Of a DNA stretch of 64,000 nt, positions 1 through 8,837 are shown in pieces. How positions within the stretch are numbered: the stretch's first letter is position 1; each line of letters begins with the position of its first letter. This DNA is from DOZZ01 sp963792655 (GTDB lineage: Bacteria > Acidobacteriota > Terriglobia > Bryobacterales > Bryobacteraceae): the NCBI GenBank assembly GCA_963792655.1, contig CAWBWU010000004.1, positions 309,702 through 373,701 of the forward strand, written 5' to 3'. The translations under genes and the position numbers were made by a program. Under the pieces are notes generated by a model. That model did no database searches. It was given only the letters and a program-made list of their open reading frames with translations, and had not been told where the DNA came from.

Positions 1-248
1 GAAGCGAAGCTGTACACGATGTACACCAGATCGAAACGGGGATCACGCTGAGGATAATCCACTGCGGTCAAATCGACCAGATAGTCGAACCCGTGCTGAT
101 CGCGCAGGTATGTCAGGATGTTCACAGCCGCTTCTGGCGCTACATTCAAGAAGTTCTGGCCAAGATAGCTGGCGGCTTCGAGGATGTGGCTGCCAAAGTG
201 CCCTGACAGAGCGTCCGGAAGCGCGCCCGTCCACGAAACTGAATTCAT
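1..248 (-). CDS. nuoC: NADH-quinone oxidoreductase subunit C (partial, 3' end outside window)
   Basis: The first 82 codons of a NuoC-type 30-kDa subunit of respiratory complex I, running off the left edge. The segment DLTAVDYPQRDPRFDLVYI (about residues 61-79) matches the conserved NuoC region around the LTAVDYP motif. The ATG at 246-248 is preceded on the minus strand by AAAGGG, a usable ribosome binding site. NuoC sits in the hydrophilic arm of complex I and helps carry electrons from NADH towards quinone. The rest of the nuo operon would lie to the left and cannot be seen. The start codon lies only 16 bp from that of the divergent flavoprotein gene at 265. Confidence 0.85.
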   Translation of the reverse strand, partial: MNSVSWTGALPDALSGHFGSHILEAASYLGQNFLNVAPEAAVNILTYLRDQHGFDYLVDLTAVDYPQRDPRFDLVYIVYSFA

Positions 249-264
249 TACCCTTTAGATTACG

Positions 265-1256
265 ATGCCCGAATCTCTCCACTACGACGCGGTGATTGTC
301 GGCGGCGGACCCGCTGGCTTGAGTTGTGCGCTGATCCTTGGCCGGTGCCGTCGCAAGGTTCTGATTTGCGATGCCGGCAAGCAGCGCAATCGCTTCTCGC
401 ATCACATGCACGGCTATTGACGCGCGACGGAGTACCCCCGGCAGAGTTCCTGGAGCTTGCGCGCGCCGACCTGAAGCCTTACGACGTCCGTCTCTGTAAC
501 AACGTTGTGAAGTCACTGCGTCCGGTGGGAGCGCGCTTCGAGGTGGAATTGGACACCGGCGAGATCGTCACTGGCCGCAAGGTGCTGCTCGCGACCGGAG
601 TCTCGGACCAGATCCCGGCGATTCCCGGCATCGATGATTACTACGGCATCAGCATCCACCACTGCCCTTACTGCGATGGCTGGGAACATCGCGAGCAGCG
701 CATCGCAGTGTACTCGAAAGGTGGGCGTGGCTTCGGCCTTGCCATTTCGCTTAAGACCTGGACGGATGATGTGATCTTGCTGACCGATGGCCCGGCGCGC
801 TTTTCGGCGCGAGACCGGGAGCGCATGGAGCATGCGGGCGTCGTGATCCGGCGCGACCGCGTCACCGGACTTGAAGGCGCGAACGGACAACTGGAGCGCG
901 TACTCTTCGCTGCCGGTGAAGCCCTCGAGTGCCAGGGGATGTTCTTCTCGAGTGGCCAGAATCAATCGTGCGAACTTGCGCGCAACCTGGGCTGTCAGTT
1001 TTCGCGCAAGGGTGCAGTGGAGACCAACCTCCTGCAGGAGAGCTGTGTGCGCGGTGTTTACGTTGCCGGTGATGCCGCCCGCGACGTGCAGTTGGTCATC
1101 GTCGCTGCGGCAGAGGGCGCCAAAGCCGGCTTCGCGATCAACACCGCGCTGCAAAAGCGCGAGGAGGGCCCGCGCGTGGACCCGCGCGTAGTCGAACCCG
1201 CATCGATCGTCGACAAAGAACAGCCGCCCGAGCCGCCACCCAGCGACTTAAAATAG
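265..1256 (+). CDS. Thioredoxin reductase-like FAD/NAD(P)-dependent oxidoreductase (frame broken near 417)
   Basis: Flavoprotein disulfide reductase of the low-molecular-weight thioredoxin reductase type, about 330 residues when repaired. From ATG 265 the N-terminus carries the FAD-binding GGGPAGL motif. A redox CPYCDGW motif lies near residue 134, where TrxB has its active-site CxxC. The C-terminal half ends in a GDAA...AAAEGAKAGFAIN segment that closes the FAD site, followed by a proline-rich tail. The frame from 265 stops at 418-420, directly after the HHMHGY segment, and continues one frame away with LTRDGVPP. One missing T in the TT run near 417 restores a normal protein, so a sequence error is the simplest reading. 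Physiological partner unknown. Confidence 0.75.
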
Positions 1257-1317
1257 TCTGCAGTTCCCAATCAGACTTTTTTGACGCGCATTGCGTCTTT
1301 CTCACAGGAGCCGGAGT

Positions 1318-1857
1318 TTGATCTTTCGGTCCGTCGAAGATGCCGACCTGATTTCGAAGACTCGACGCGGGGATGTGGAGGCTTATAACCTGCTCATCTC
1401 GCGCTGGGAGACGCGCGTTTACAGTTATCTTCTGCGGATTCTAGGCAGTCGTGAAGACGCGCTCGACATGAGTCAGGAAGTGTTTCTGAAGGCGTACCAG
1501 AACATCCGCAAGCTGGATGATCCGGCACGCTTCGGCCCGTGGCTGTTTCGGATCGCGCATAACGAAGCCTACTCGCTGTTCCGCAAACGGAAGCCGGAGA
1601 GCGGGGAAGCAGTCAATGCGGAGATACCGGCGGCGTCGTTTCCGATTGAGATGACGCTGGCAGTGACGGCGGCGTTGAACCGGCTCGGCGCCGATCAGCG
1701 CGAAGCGGTGGTGCTGAAGGTTTATCAGGGCTTCAAGTTCGAAGAGATCGCAGAGATTCTGGGCTGCCCGGTCTCCACAGTGAAGAGCCGCCTGTATACC
1801 GCGATGGAGTTGTTGAAGAACGAGCTTGCTCCGGCTCAAGCGAGGGGAACGCGATGA
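1318..1857 (+). CDS. ECF-family RNA polymerase sigma factor (sigma-70 RpoE-like)
   Basis: A 179-residue extracytoplasmic-function sigma factor. Region 2 (roughly residues 20-85) contains the DALDMSQEVFLKAY helix that binds core polymerase and the -10 element. Region 4 (about 115-170) has the LGADQREAVVLK and EEIAEILGCPVSTVKSRL helix-turn-helix for -35 recognition. TTG 1318 is chosen over an upstream in-frame TTG at 1291 because AGGAG lies at 1306-1310 with normal spacing and homology starts right after it. The gene overlaps the next by ATGA and opens the secretion operon, so it probably controls this operon or an envelope regulon. That role is inferred from position only. Confidence 0.9.
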   Translation: MIFRSVEDADLISKTRRGDVEAYNLLISRWETRVYSYLLRILGSREDALDMSQEVFLKAYQNIRKLDDPARFGPWLFRIAHNEAYSLFRKRKPESGEAVNAEIPAASFPIEMTLAVTAALNRLGADQREAVVLKVYQGFKFEEIAEILGCPVSTVKSRLYTAMELLKNELAPAQARGTR

Positions 1858-2420
1858 ACGATTTGCAGGACTACTTCTTCGGCGAGATGAACGTCGAAGA
1901 ACGCGCGGCGATGGAAAAGCGGCTGGCGGACTCAGCGGAGCTCCGTGCGGAGCTGCGGCGGCTTGAGATGACGTCGACTGCTTTGCGTATGCTGCCGGAC
2001 GAAGAGCCTCCGCAGCGCATCGCGTTCGTCTCCGATAAAGTCTTCGCGCCCTCATGGCGAGGTTCGCTCGCGCGGTGGGCCTTCGGCGCGGGGCCGGTGC
2101 TCGCGTCGGGTCTTCTGTCGGGCCTGGTGGTGTATGCAGTGACTCAGCGGCAGCCCGCAGCACCGGCCGAGAAGCGCGTCGAAGTGGTCAAGAGTGTTCC
2201 CCAAGACTCTGCTCAAGTGCAGCAGATGATTCGCGCAGCGGTTGCCGAAGCGGAAGCGCGCAATATCGAGAAAACGCGCGCGCTGCTGGCCGAAGCCGAT
2301 CGCAAACACGATCTCGAGCGCAAGCAGACTCTGCTTGATGTGCAGGACACCATCGCTTACATGCAGAAGAAGATGAATGTTCTGCAGGTAGCGAGCGCAG
2401 ACCTGGGTGGACCGCGTTGA
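1854..2420 (+). CDS. Single-pass membrane protein in the anti-sigma factor position
   Basis: This 188-residue protein is translationally coupled (ATGA overlap) to the ECF sigma gene. The N-terminal cytoplasmic part (residues 1-65) has the charged helical make-up of anti-sigma N-termini but no HxxxCxxC zinc motif. One transmembrane helix lies at about residues 78-97 (GPVLASGLLSGLVVYAV). The rest is a charged helical, probably coiled-coil region (about 125-180) outside the membrane. Size, topology and place directly after a sigma gene argue for an anti-sigma factor. Sequence alone does not prove it, and the periplasmic coiled coil could sense the envelope or the secretion machine. Confidence 0.65.
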   Translation: MNDLQDYFFGEMNVEERAAMEKRLADSAELRAELRRLEMTSTALRMLPDEEPPQRIAFVSDKVFAPSWRGSLARWAFGAGPVLASGLLSGLVVYAVTQRQPAAPAEKRVEVVKSVPQDSAQVQQMIRAAVAEAEARNIEKTRALLAEADRKHDLERKQTLLDVQDTIAYMQKKMNVLQVASADLGGPR

Positions 2421-2948
2421 GGCCTCTGCTTTGCGCGGCGCTGTTGCTCGCCAGTGCCGCTGCCGCGTCCGAAGCCCCGAAGCGCCTGGCAGTTGCGGCG
2501 ATGGAGCAACTGGCGGATAAGAAACTCGTGTCGCAAGACGATCCCTTCGAACTGCTCGGCAACACGCGCGGTGCTTATCTCGATGGCTACGGAGCTGTGT
2601 TCACCACCGAAGTGAGTCTGGCGTTCACGCCCAACGCGAGTCCGTTTCGCGGCCCGTTGACGAAGCAGGAGATTGCTGCGGTCCACGAACATAAGCGCCA
2701 GCGCTTGCCGGTGCTGCGTCAAAGCATGCAGGATTTCCTGCTGGCTGCCGGTTCGTCGCTCGACAACGTGGGCTCGAAAGAGAAGGTGGTCTATTTCGTG
2801 AATCTCTACTATCACAACTGGGAAGACACGTCGTGGCTTGCCGGCGCAGATCGTGATGGAGAGCGAGAAGCAGAAGTTGCTCGACGTGCAGAGTGGACGC
2901 GCGCCGCGGGCAAACCTGAATAGCTGGGTCAAGGTGAAGGAGCTTTGA
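2417..2948 (+). CDS. Small exported protein of unknown function (frame broken near 2834)
   Basis: Begins at TTG 2417, overlapping the stop of the previous gene, with a signal peptide (RPLLCAALLLASAAAASEA). The mature part is about 155 residues with no motif I recognise. The uncorrected frame ends at 2923 in an arginine-rich tail. Removing one base near 2834 (tcg-t-ggc) gives SGLPAQIVMESEKQKLLDV and a stop at 2946-2948. The repaired stop overlaps the TTG of gspE at 2945 by 4 nt, the same coupling used elsewhere in the operon, which supports the correction. Its place between the sigma/anti-sigma pair and the secretion genes suggests a periplasmic accessory or sensing role. Confidence 0.6.
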
Positions 2949-4600
2949 GCATCGCGGCAGTCGCGCCGAAGTTAGGGCAGTTGCTGATCGAGCGCGGGCT
3001 CATCGATCCCGAAGATCTTGATCGCGCACTCGATCTGCAGAAAGAGCGCGGCGACAAACTGGGCAAGATCATCGTCGACATGGGCGTCATCGCTCAACGC
3101 GATCTGCTGCGAGTGCTGTCGGAGCAGAACGATATTCCCCTGGCGGTGCTCGATGGACCGCCGCCCGCCGCGCCTGAACTCGACGGGCTTTCGTTGCGCT
3201 TCATGCGCCAGGCGCGCTTCATTCCGTCGGGACTGACCGATACAGCGGTGACCATCGCGATGGCCGACCCGCTCGATTTTGAGACGATCGACGCGGTGCG
3301 CTCGTTCACGCGTTTGCGCGTGAAGTCGGAGCTCGCGAGTGAACAGGACATTCTCGATGCGCTCGACCGCTACTACGGCGAGAACGAAAAACAGACAACG
3401 GATCTCGGCGCCGATGCAGAGGATGGCGAGAATCTCGAGCATCTGCGCGACATGGCGAGCGAGGCGCCAGTCATTCGGCTGGTGAACGCCACCATTGCGC
3501 AAGCGGTCGAGATGCGCGCGAGCGATATCCACATCGAGCCGTTCGAGAAAGAGTTTCGCATTCGCTTCCGCGTGGATGGCGTGCTCTTCAATCAGGAAGC
3601 ACCGCCGCGCGAAATGAAAGCCGCCATCGTGTCGCGCCTGAAGCTGATGGCGAAGCTCAACATCGCCGAGCGCCGCTTACCGCAGGATGGCCGAATCAAG
3701 CTGAAAATTCTGGGCCGCGACGTTGATCTGCGCGTCTCTACGTTGCCAACGCTCTACGGCGAGAGCGTTGTCATGCGTCTGCTCGATCGGTCGGCGGGTG
3801 ATTTTTATGACCTGGGCAAGCTCGGCTTCGATGACTACATGCTGGCGAGGATGCAGCACTATACTTCGTTGCCGCATGGCATCTTCCTGGTGACAGGGCC
3901 AACCGGTAGCGGGAAATCGACCACGCTTTATTCGGCGCTGAAACGCATCAACACCACCGAGCGCAAGATCATCAGCATTGAAGACCCGGTTGAATATCAG
4001 ATGGATGGGATCAATCAACTGCACGTCAATCCGCAGATCGGGCTTTCGTTCGCGTCGGGTCTGCGGCATATCGTGCGTCAGGATCCGGATGTCATCATGG
4101 TCGGGGAAATCCGCGATCGCGAAACAGCCGACGTTGCGATTCGCGCCGCATTGACCGGCCACTTCGTTTTTTCGACACTCCACACCAACGACGCGCCAAG
4201 CGCCGTGACGCGTTTGACGGATATGGGCGTGGAGAACTACCTCATCAACTCATCCGTTGTGGCGATACTGGCGCAGCGGCTGGTGCGCGTGATTTGCCGC
4301 AACTGCAGGCAGCCGGCAGGTACTGCACAATCCCCGACGGGTGAACAGGTTCCCGTGTTTCGCGGCGCAGGCTGCACGGTCTGTAACGGCACGGGTTACA
4401 AAACACGCGCGGGCATCTTCGAATTGATGGAGATGAATGAAGAGATTCGCGCGCTGGTGATGGCCAATGCGGATGCTTCGCGCATCACCGCTGCCGCGCG
4501 GCGCAACGGCATGCGTAATTTACGCGACGACGGCTGGATGAAGATTGCCTCGGGCCTGACCACCCCGGACGAAGTGTTGCGTGTGACACAGGAATTCTAA
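2945..4600 (+). CDS. gspE: Type II secretion ATPase GspE (PilB/GspE family)
   Basis: A 551-residue hexameric secretion ATPase that powers pseudopilus assembly from the cytoplasmic face of the inner membrane. The N-terminal MshEN-like domain (about 1-150) is followed by an N2 domain. The RecA-like core has Walker A GPTGSGKST (about 318-326), the Asp box and Walker B region DPDVIMVGEIRDRETADVA, and the His box TGHFVFSTLHTNDAP. Near the C-terminus four cysteines (CRNC and CTVC) form the zinc finger typical of GspE/PilB. Length is normal for the family. The start is TTG, overlapping the end of the upstream gene. gspF follows after 9 nt. Confidence 0.95.
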   Translation: MSIAAVAPKLGQLLIERGLIDPEDLDRALDLQKERGDKLGKIIVDMGVIAQRDLLRVLSEQNDIPLAVLDGPPPAAPELDGLSLRFMRQARFIPSGLTDTAVTIAMADPLDFETIDAVRSFTRLRVKSELASEQDILDALDRYYGENEKQTTDLGADAEDGENLEHLRDMASEAPVIRLVNATIAQAVEMRASDIHIEPFEKEFRIRFRVDGVLFNQEAPPREMKAAIVSRLKLMAKLNIAERRLPQDGRIKLKILGRDVDLRVSTLPTLYGESVVMRLLDRSAGDFYDLGKLGFDDYMLARMQHYTSLPHGIFLVTGPTGSGKSTTLYSALKRINTTERKIISIEDPVEYQMDGINQLHVNPQIGLSFASGLRHIVRQDPDVIMVGEIRDRETADVAIRAALTGHFVFSTLHTNDAPSAVTRLTDMGVENYLINSSVVAILAQRLVRVICRNCRQPAGTAQSPTGEQVPVFRGAGCTVCNGTGYKTRAGIFELMEMNEEIRALVMANADASRITAAARRNGMRNLRDDGWMKIASGLTTPDEVLRVTQEF

Positions 4601-4609
4601 AGAGGAACT

Positions 4610-5821
4610 GTGACCACCTACTTTTTCCGCGCGGTCGCCCCGGATGGCAAAGTACGCTCCGGTAGCTTGACCGGCGAAACGGACAGTTCCGTTAAGCGCG
4701 AACTGCAGCGGCAGGGCCTCACGCCGGTTTATGTGGGCCTGCAGGCCACGGCGCGCCGCACGTGGAAGGTGCCGGGCATGGGCAACGCGGGCCGGCGACG
4801 CGATGTTCTCATGTTCACGCAGGGCTTATCGACGCTGCTGACTTCCGGCATTCCGGTGGATCGCGCGCTGGGTATCGCGGCCGAACTAACGGAGCGTCCG
4901 CAGTTCCGGCTGATCATCCTCGACGTGTTGCGCGTGCTGAAGACCGGCCGTTCCCTCGCCGACAGCCTGGAAGCACATCGCGAATACTTCTCCGACCTGT
5001 ACCTGAACATGGTGCGCGCGGGCGAAGCGAGCGGCTCCCTTGCGGCAGTCTTCGAACGGCTCACGGAATTTGAGAAGTCGCGCGACGATCTGCGCAGCTA
5101 CATCATCACGTCGATGATCTATCCCGCGCTGCTGATGTGCGTCGGGTTGGGATCGATCTTAGTCTTGCTGACGTTTGTCGTGCCGCGCTTCGCAACCGTG
5201 TTTCAGGAATCGCGCATTCATATTCCGACGCCAACGTTAATCATGCTCGAAACCAGCCGCATCATTAAAGCGTGGTGGTGGGCTGCGGCGCTCGTGATCG
5301 GCGTGGCGGTTGCGAGCTTTCGAGCTTACATCGCGAGCGGCGAAGGCCGGGTGTGGTGGCATCGCGCGCAGTTGCGGTTGCCCCTGCTGGGCGACGTTTT
5401 GCGCAAAGCCGATGCCGCGCGATTTGCGCGCGCGATGTCTACGCTGGTGGCGAACAACGTGCCGCTGGTGCAGTCGCTGGGCATCTCCGCGGCGATCCTC
5501 AGCAACGGCAGCATTGCGTCAGGTTTGCGCGATGTCGCGCAGGGTGTGAAGCGTGGCGAAGGCATCGCGGCTCCGCTGCGGCGTGCGGCTGTGTTCCCGC
5601 CGTTGGCCGCGCATCTGCTGACGGTAGGCGAAGAGACAGGCCGGCTTGATCAGATGTTCAACCGCATGGCTGAGATTTACGAGACGGATACTCGCGCCGC
5701 AGTGAAGCGCTTCACTTCGTTGTTCGAGCCGCTGATCATTCTCGTCATGGGCATTCTGGTCGGCGCTTTGATTTTGAGCATGCTGCTGGCAATCACCAGC
5801 ATTAACGATGTTGCAGTTTAG
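4610..5821 (+). CDS. gspF: Type II secretion inner-membrane platform protein GspF
   Basis: A 403-residue polytopic protein of the GspF/PilC family. It has two repeated T2SSF helical domains (about residues 65-190 and 270-390), each followed by membrane helices: around 167-190, 220-240 and 372-395. Family signatures include LYLNMVRAGEASGSL in the first repeat and LTVGEETGRLDQMF in the second. GspF couples the GspE ATPase to pseudopilin insertion. The GTG start lies 9 nt after the gspE stop behind AGAGGA. The protein ends six bases before the gspG ATG, so the genes form one transcription unit. Confidence 0.95.
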   Translation: MTTYFFRAVAPDGKVRSGSLTGETDSSVKRELQRQGLTPVYVGLQATARRTWKVPGMGNAGRRRDVLMFTQGLSTLLTSGIPVDRALGIAAELTERPQFRLIILDVLRVLKTGRSLADSLEAHREYFSDLYLNMVRAGEASGSLAAVFERLTEFEKSRDDLRSYIITSMIYPALLMCVGLGSILVLLTFVVPRFATVFQESRIHIPTPTLIMLETSRIIKAWWWAAALVIGVAVASFRAYIASGEGRVWWHRAQLRLPLLGDVLRKADAARFARAMSTLVANNVPLVQSLGISAAILSNGSIASGLRDVAQGVKRGEGIAAPLRRAAVFPPLAAHLLTVGEETGRLDQMFNRMAEIYETDTRAAVKRFTSLFEPLIILVMGILVGALILSMLLAITSINDVAV

Positions 5822-5827
5822 GGAAGG

Positions 5828-6265
5828 ATGAAGACGATGCAGAGGAAGAGAAGATCGCTCGAAGCCGGTGTCACGCTGATCGAAATGCTGGTGGTGGTCA
5901 CCATCATCGCGCTGTTCGCAGCGCTGGTGGTTCCCAACATGTTGAAGCGCGCGGACACCGCACGCCAGACCGCCGCGAAAGCGCAGATCAGTTCGTTCAT
6001 GACGGCGCTCGGAGCATACAAGCTGGACACCAGCACATACCCCTCTTCCGACATGGGCCTGGCTGCGCTGCGTCAGAAGCCTTCGAACCTGAACCAGTGG
6101 AACGGACCGTATCTGCCGCAGGATGTCCCGAACGATCCCTGGGGCCGCCCGTACATTTACAAGTATCCGGGTGAGCATGGCGATGAGCCGGACATCACCT
6201 CTTACGGCGCCGACGGGCAACCCGGCGGTGAAGGCATCAATGCGGACGTTGTGAACTGGAAGTGA
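5828..6265 (+). CDS. gspG: Major pseudopilin GspG
   Basis: A 145-residue type II secretion major pseudopilin. A basic leader ends at G before VTLIEMLVVV, the prepilin peptidase cleavage site, with the +5 glutamate present and residue +1 being V instead of the usual F. The long hydrophobic helix follows. The C-terminal part shows the GspG hallmarks NDPWGRPY and DITSYGADGQPGGEG, the calcium-binding loop. Length is normal. A ribosome binding site, GGAAGG, precedes ATG 5828. The stop overlaps the gspH GTG. The needed prepilin peptidase (GspO/PilD) is not encoded in this window. Confidence 0.95.
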   Translation: MKTMQRKRRSLEAGVTLIEMLVVVTIIALFAALVVPNMLKRADTARQTAAKAQISSFMTALGAYKLDTSTYPSSDMGLAALRQKPSNLNQWNGPYLPQDVPNDPWGRPYIYKYPGEHGDEPDITSYGADGQPGGEGINADVVNWK

Positions 6266-6711
6266 AGCACCGCAGCACCCAGGCCGGCGTCACGCTGGTG
6301 GAGATGCTTGTGGTTGTCGCGATTGTTGCGATCGTTGCGGGCATCTCGTTTCCCTCGCTTGCGGGCGGGCTGGAAAGCATTCGTCTGAAGTCGGCTACGG
6401 ATTCGACCGCATCCTTTCTGAACGGTGCGTTGAACCGTGTCGAGCGGCGGCAGGAAGTGCTCGAAGTGGTGATTGATCCAAAGCAGAATCTGATCCTGTT
6501 GCATTCGACTGAACCGGGTTTTGAACGCAAGCTGGAACTGCCGCAAGGGATCACCATCGCGGGCGACGAGCGGCACTTGATCCTGATGCCGGGGGGCACT
6601 GCACCGCGCGCTGCAATTACGCTGACGAATGCCAAAGGCCGCCGCAAGCTGGTCATGATCGACCCCATCACCGGAGTTCCGGTGATTCGCGATGAGGCGC
6701 CGCCCGCGTGA
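6262..6711 (+). CDS. gspH: Minor pseudopilin GspH
   Basis: A 149-residue type IV pilin-like protein with the cleavage/methylation motif QAGVTLVEMLVVVAIVA at the N-terminus and a short globular beta-rich domain, as in GspH. It starts at GTG 6262, overlapping the gspG stop. GspH is one of the low-abundance pseudopilins at or near the tip of the pseudopilus. Assignment as H rests on length and gene order between G and I, since minor pseudopilins diverge strongly outside the N-terminal helix. Confidence 0.8.
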   Translation: MKHRSTQAGVTLVEMLVVVAIVAIVAGISFPSLAGGLESIRLKSATDSTASFLNGALNRVERRQEVLEVVIDPKQNLILLHSTEPGFERKLELPQGITIAGDERHLILMPGGTAPRAAITLTNAKGRRKLVMIDPITGVPVIRDEAPPA

Positions 6712-7121
6712 ATCGCCGCGGCTTCACTCTGCTTGAAGTACTGATTGCGACGCTGATCATGGGCCTCGCGGTGGTTGGGTTGCTGACCGGCCTTTCTACT
6801 TCGATGCACAACGCGGCGCGCCTGACAGATTACGATCGGGCAGCATTGCTGGCGCGCAGCAAGCTGGATGAATTGATGGTTGAGCCCCGCCTGCCAATTG
6901 AGGGCAATCTTGAGGGGAACTTCGATCCCAGGTTAACCGGCGGCGATCCATCGGGCTGGGTTGCGGCCATGCATGTGGCCGAAGCTCCACCGCAAGCAGG
7001 GCCGGGAACGACAGTGTTGCAGGGCGTCGATCTCACCGTCTGGTGGCAGCGAGGATCAAAGCGCAGACAAGTAGATGTGCACGGCTATCGCCCCGCTCGT
7101 CTGCCGGCGGTGCAGCAATGA
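6708..7121 (+). CDS. gspI: Minor pseudopilin GspI
   Basis: A 137-residue pseudopilin with a classical prepilin site RRGFTLLEVLIATLIMG (cleavage after G, F at +1, E at +5). GspI nucleates the I-J-K tip complex. GTG 6708 overlaps the gspH stop by 4 nt and the gene ends in the ATG of gspJ. The short globular domain contains a conserved-looking LARSKLDELMVEP segment after the helix, common in GspI proteins. The call rests on order and length together with the leader. Confidence 0.85.
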   Translation: MNRRGFTLLEVLIATLIMGLAVVGLLTGLSTSMHNAARLTDYDRAALLARSKLDELMVEPRLPIEGNLEGNFDPRLTGGDPSGWVAAMHVAEAPPQAGPGTTVLQGVDLTVWWQRGSKRRQVDVHGYRPARLPAVQQ

Positions 7122-7858
7122 GCACACGCCATTCGCGTCAGGCAGGCATGACGCTGGTGGAGGTGATGATCTCGATCACGCTGCTCTCGCTGCTTTCGGT
7201 CGGCATGATGATGGCCTTGCGCATTGGCCTGAACGCGATGGACAAGACCAATACCAACTTGATGCAGAACCGCCGCATCGCGGGCACGCAGCGCATTGTC
7301 GAGCAGGAGTTTGCCGGGTTGGTACCGGTGACTGCGCTCTACCGGTCAATCGATGGAGCGCAGCAGGCCATCTTGTTCTTCCAAGGTGAGCCGCAGGTGA
7401 TGCGCTTCGTCACGACCTACTCGCTGACTGAGGCCTCGCGCGGCGCGCCACAAATCCTGGAGCTCTTTGTGATTCCCGGTGAAAAGGAAGGCGTGCGTCT
7501 GGTGATGAATGAGGTGCCGTACAAAGGCCCCTTAAGCGCCGGAACATTCTCGCTCGGTCTCTTTCCGGACGCTTCCACGGGCGCCACGCTCCCGCGTTTC
7601 ACCGGGGTACAGGCGCGCCCTGATTCGTTCGTGCTCGCCGACCGCCTTTCGTATTGCCACTTCACTTATCAGGAGAAAGTGCCGCCGCCGGATTTCACGT
7701 TGTGGCGTTCGCAGTGGATTCATCCGGTGTGGCCGCGCGCCGTGCGGATTGAGATGGCGTCGCTCGACTCCGATCAAGGTCATCTGCAGATGACAACGTT
7801 GACCATGCCTGTGCGCGTCACACGCGATCAATCGCGCGAGTACAACGATGCCTACTAG
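7118..7858 (+). CDS. gspJ: Minor pseudopilin GspJ
   Basis: A 246-residue pseudopilin beginning at ATG 7118, which overlaps the gspI stop (ATGA). An upstream in-frame GTG at 7043 is rejected because it would run deep into gspI and place the prepilin leader 40 residues inside. The leader QAGMTLVEVMISITLLS has G at -1, M at +1 and E at +5. The larger globular domain fits GspJ, the tip-complex partner of GspI and GspK. The 3' end overlaps gspK by 11 nt. Confidence 0.85.
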   Translation: MSTRHSRQAGMTLVEVMISITLLSLLSVGMMMALRIGLNAMDKTNTNLMQNRRIAGTQRIVEQEFAGLVPVTALYRSIDGAQQAILFFQGEPQVMRFVTTYSLTEASRGAPQILELFVIPGEKEGVRLVMNEVPYKGPLSAGTFSLGLFPDASTGATLPRFTGVQARPDSFVLADRLSYCHFTYQEKVPPPDFTLWRSQWIHPVWPRAVRIEMASLDSDQGHLQMTTLTMPVRVTRDQSREYNDAY

Positions 7859-8837
7859 CCGCAAGCAGGATCCCCGGCGCGGCGCTGCACTGCTCGCAGT
7901 GCTGTGGCTCACCGCTGCGCTTTCGGCGATCGCCTTTGGTGTTGCCAGCACGGTCCGCAGCGAGACGGAACGCGCCGCGACCAATGTTGAAGATGTCAAA
8001 AGCCAGTACCTTGCACAAGGCGGCATCGAGCGCGCGCTGCTGCACATGCAGTGGGGACCGCAGTACACCAATGCCGACGGCACTTCGGCGTATTACCGCG
8101 CCGGTCAACCGCGCATGGAACTCGATTTTCCAGAGGGGCACGTCACGGTGGAAGTGATCCCTGAATCTTCACGGCTCAGCTTGAATTACACGCGCCCGGA
8201 AACACTCTACGCGTTGCTGATGAATCTGGGCACGACGCCCGAAGCGGCGAGCGAGGTCACCGCAGCGATTGTCGATTGGCGTCAGCCGGCAGTCGACGGT
8301 CAGATGAGCGTCTTCGACCAATATTATTTGTCGGCGACTCCGTCTTTTCACTCACGTCACGCGTCATTTCAGGAGACCGAGGAATTATTGTTGCTGCGCG
8401 GAATCACGCCGGACCTTTATTACGGAACGTACACCGACGAAGCGGATGCCAATGGCAAGCGCCGTCTGGTGCCGCGCGGCGGCTTGCGCGATTGCGTTTC
8501 GGCATATGGATCGCAGGGCCCGTTCGATGCCAACACCGTGCAACCAGCGGTTCTGTTGAGCATGGGGATGGCGGGGGAAGACGTCTCGGCATTGATCGCA
8601 CGCCGCAACGTGCAGCCGTTTGTTCGCGCTGAGGAGTTGCAGGCGGCGGTGAGCGGCCAGGCATTGTCACTGTTGCGGCTTGGCGGCAACTCTATGTTTG
8701 TCTTGCGTGCGACGGCGCGCATGCGGCTGCCCGACGGCAAACTTTCGGACCTTCGCCGCACGGTAGCTGCGCAAGTGAAATTTCTGCGCGACTCGGATGT
8801 CGCTTACCAGGTGCTGAGGTGGTATGACCGCGGTTGA
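7848..8837 (+). CDS. gspK: Pseudopilus tip protein GspK
   Basis: A 329-residue GspK-type minor pseudopilin. The N-terminal RRGAALLAVLWLTAALSAI lacks the +5 glutamate, as is usual for GspK. The globular part contains the T2SSK pattern, with SLNYTRPETLYALLMNLG followed by AAIVDWRQPAVDG, and the large helical insertion that makes GspK cap the pseudopilus. Length is typical. The start overlaps gspJ and the end overlaps gspL by 14 nt, so expression is tightly coupled. Confidence 0.9.
   Translation: MPTSRKQDPRRGAALLAVLWLTAALSAIAFGVASTVRSETERAATNVEDVKSQYLAQGGIERALLHMQWGPQYTNADGTSAYYRAGQPRMELDFPEGHVTVEVIPESSRLSLNYTRPETLYALLMNLGTTPEAASEVTAAIVDWRQPAVDGQMSVFDQYYLSATPSFHSRHASFQETEELLLLRGITPDLYYGTYTDEADANGKRRLVPRGGLRDCVSAYGSQGPFDANTVQPAVLLSMGMAGEDVSALIARRNVQPFVRAEELQAAVSGQALSLLRLGGNSMFVLRATARMRLPDGKLSDLRRTVAAQVKFLRDSDVAYQVLRWYDRG

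Noticed and set aside
43..516. Long minus-strand frame across the nuoC/flavoprotein junction
   Set aside because: It is out of frame with nuoC, has no family resemblance and arises from GC-rich antisense sequence.
7043..7117. Longer GspJ start at GTG 7043
   Set aside because: It lies deep inside gspI and would bury the prepilin leader; ATG 7118 gives a normal leader and an ATGA overlap.
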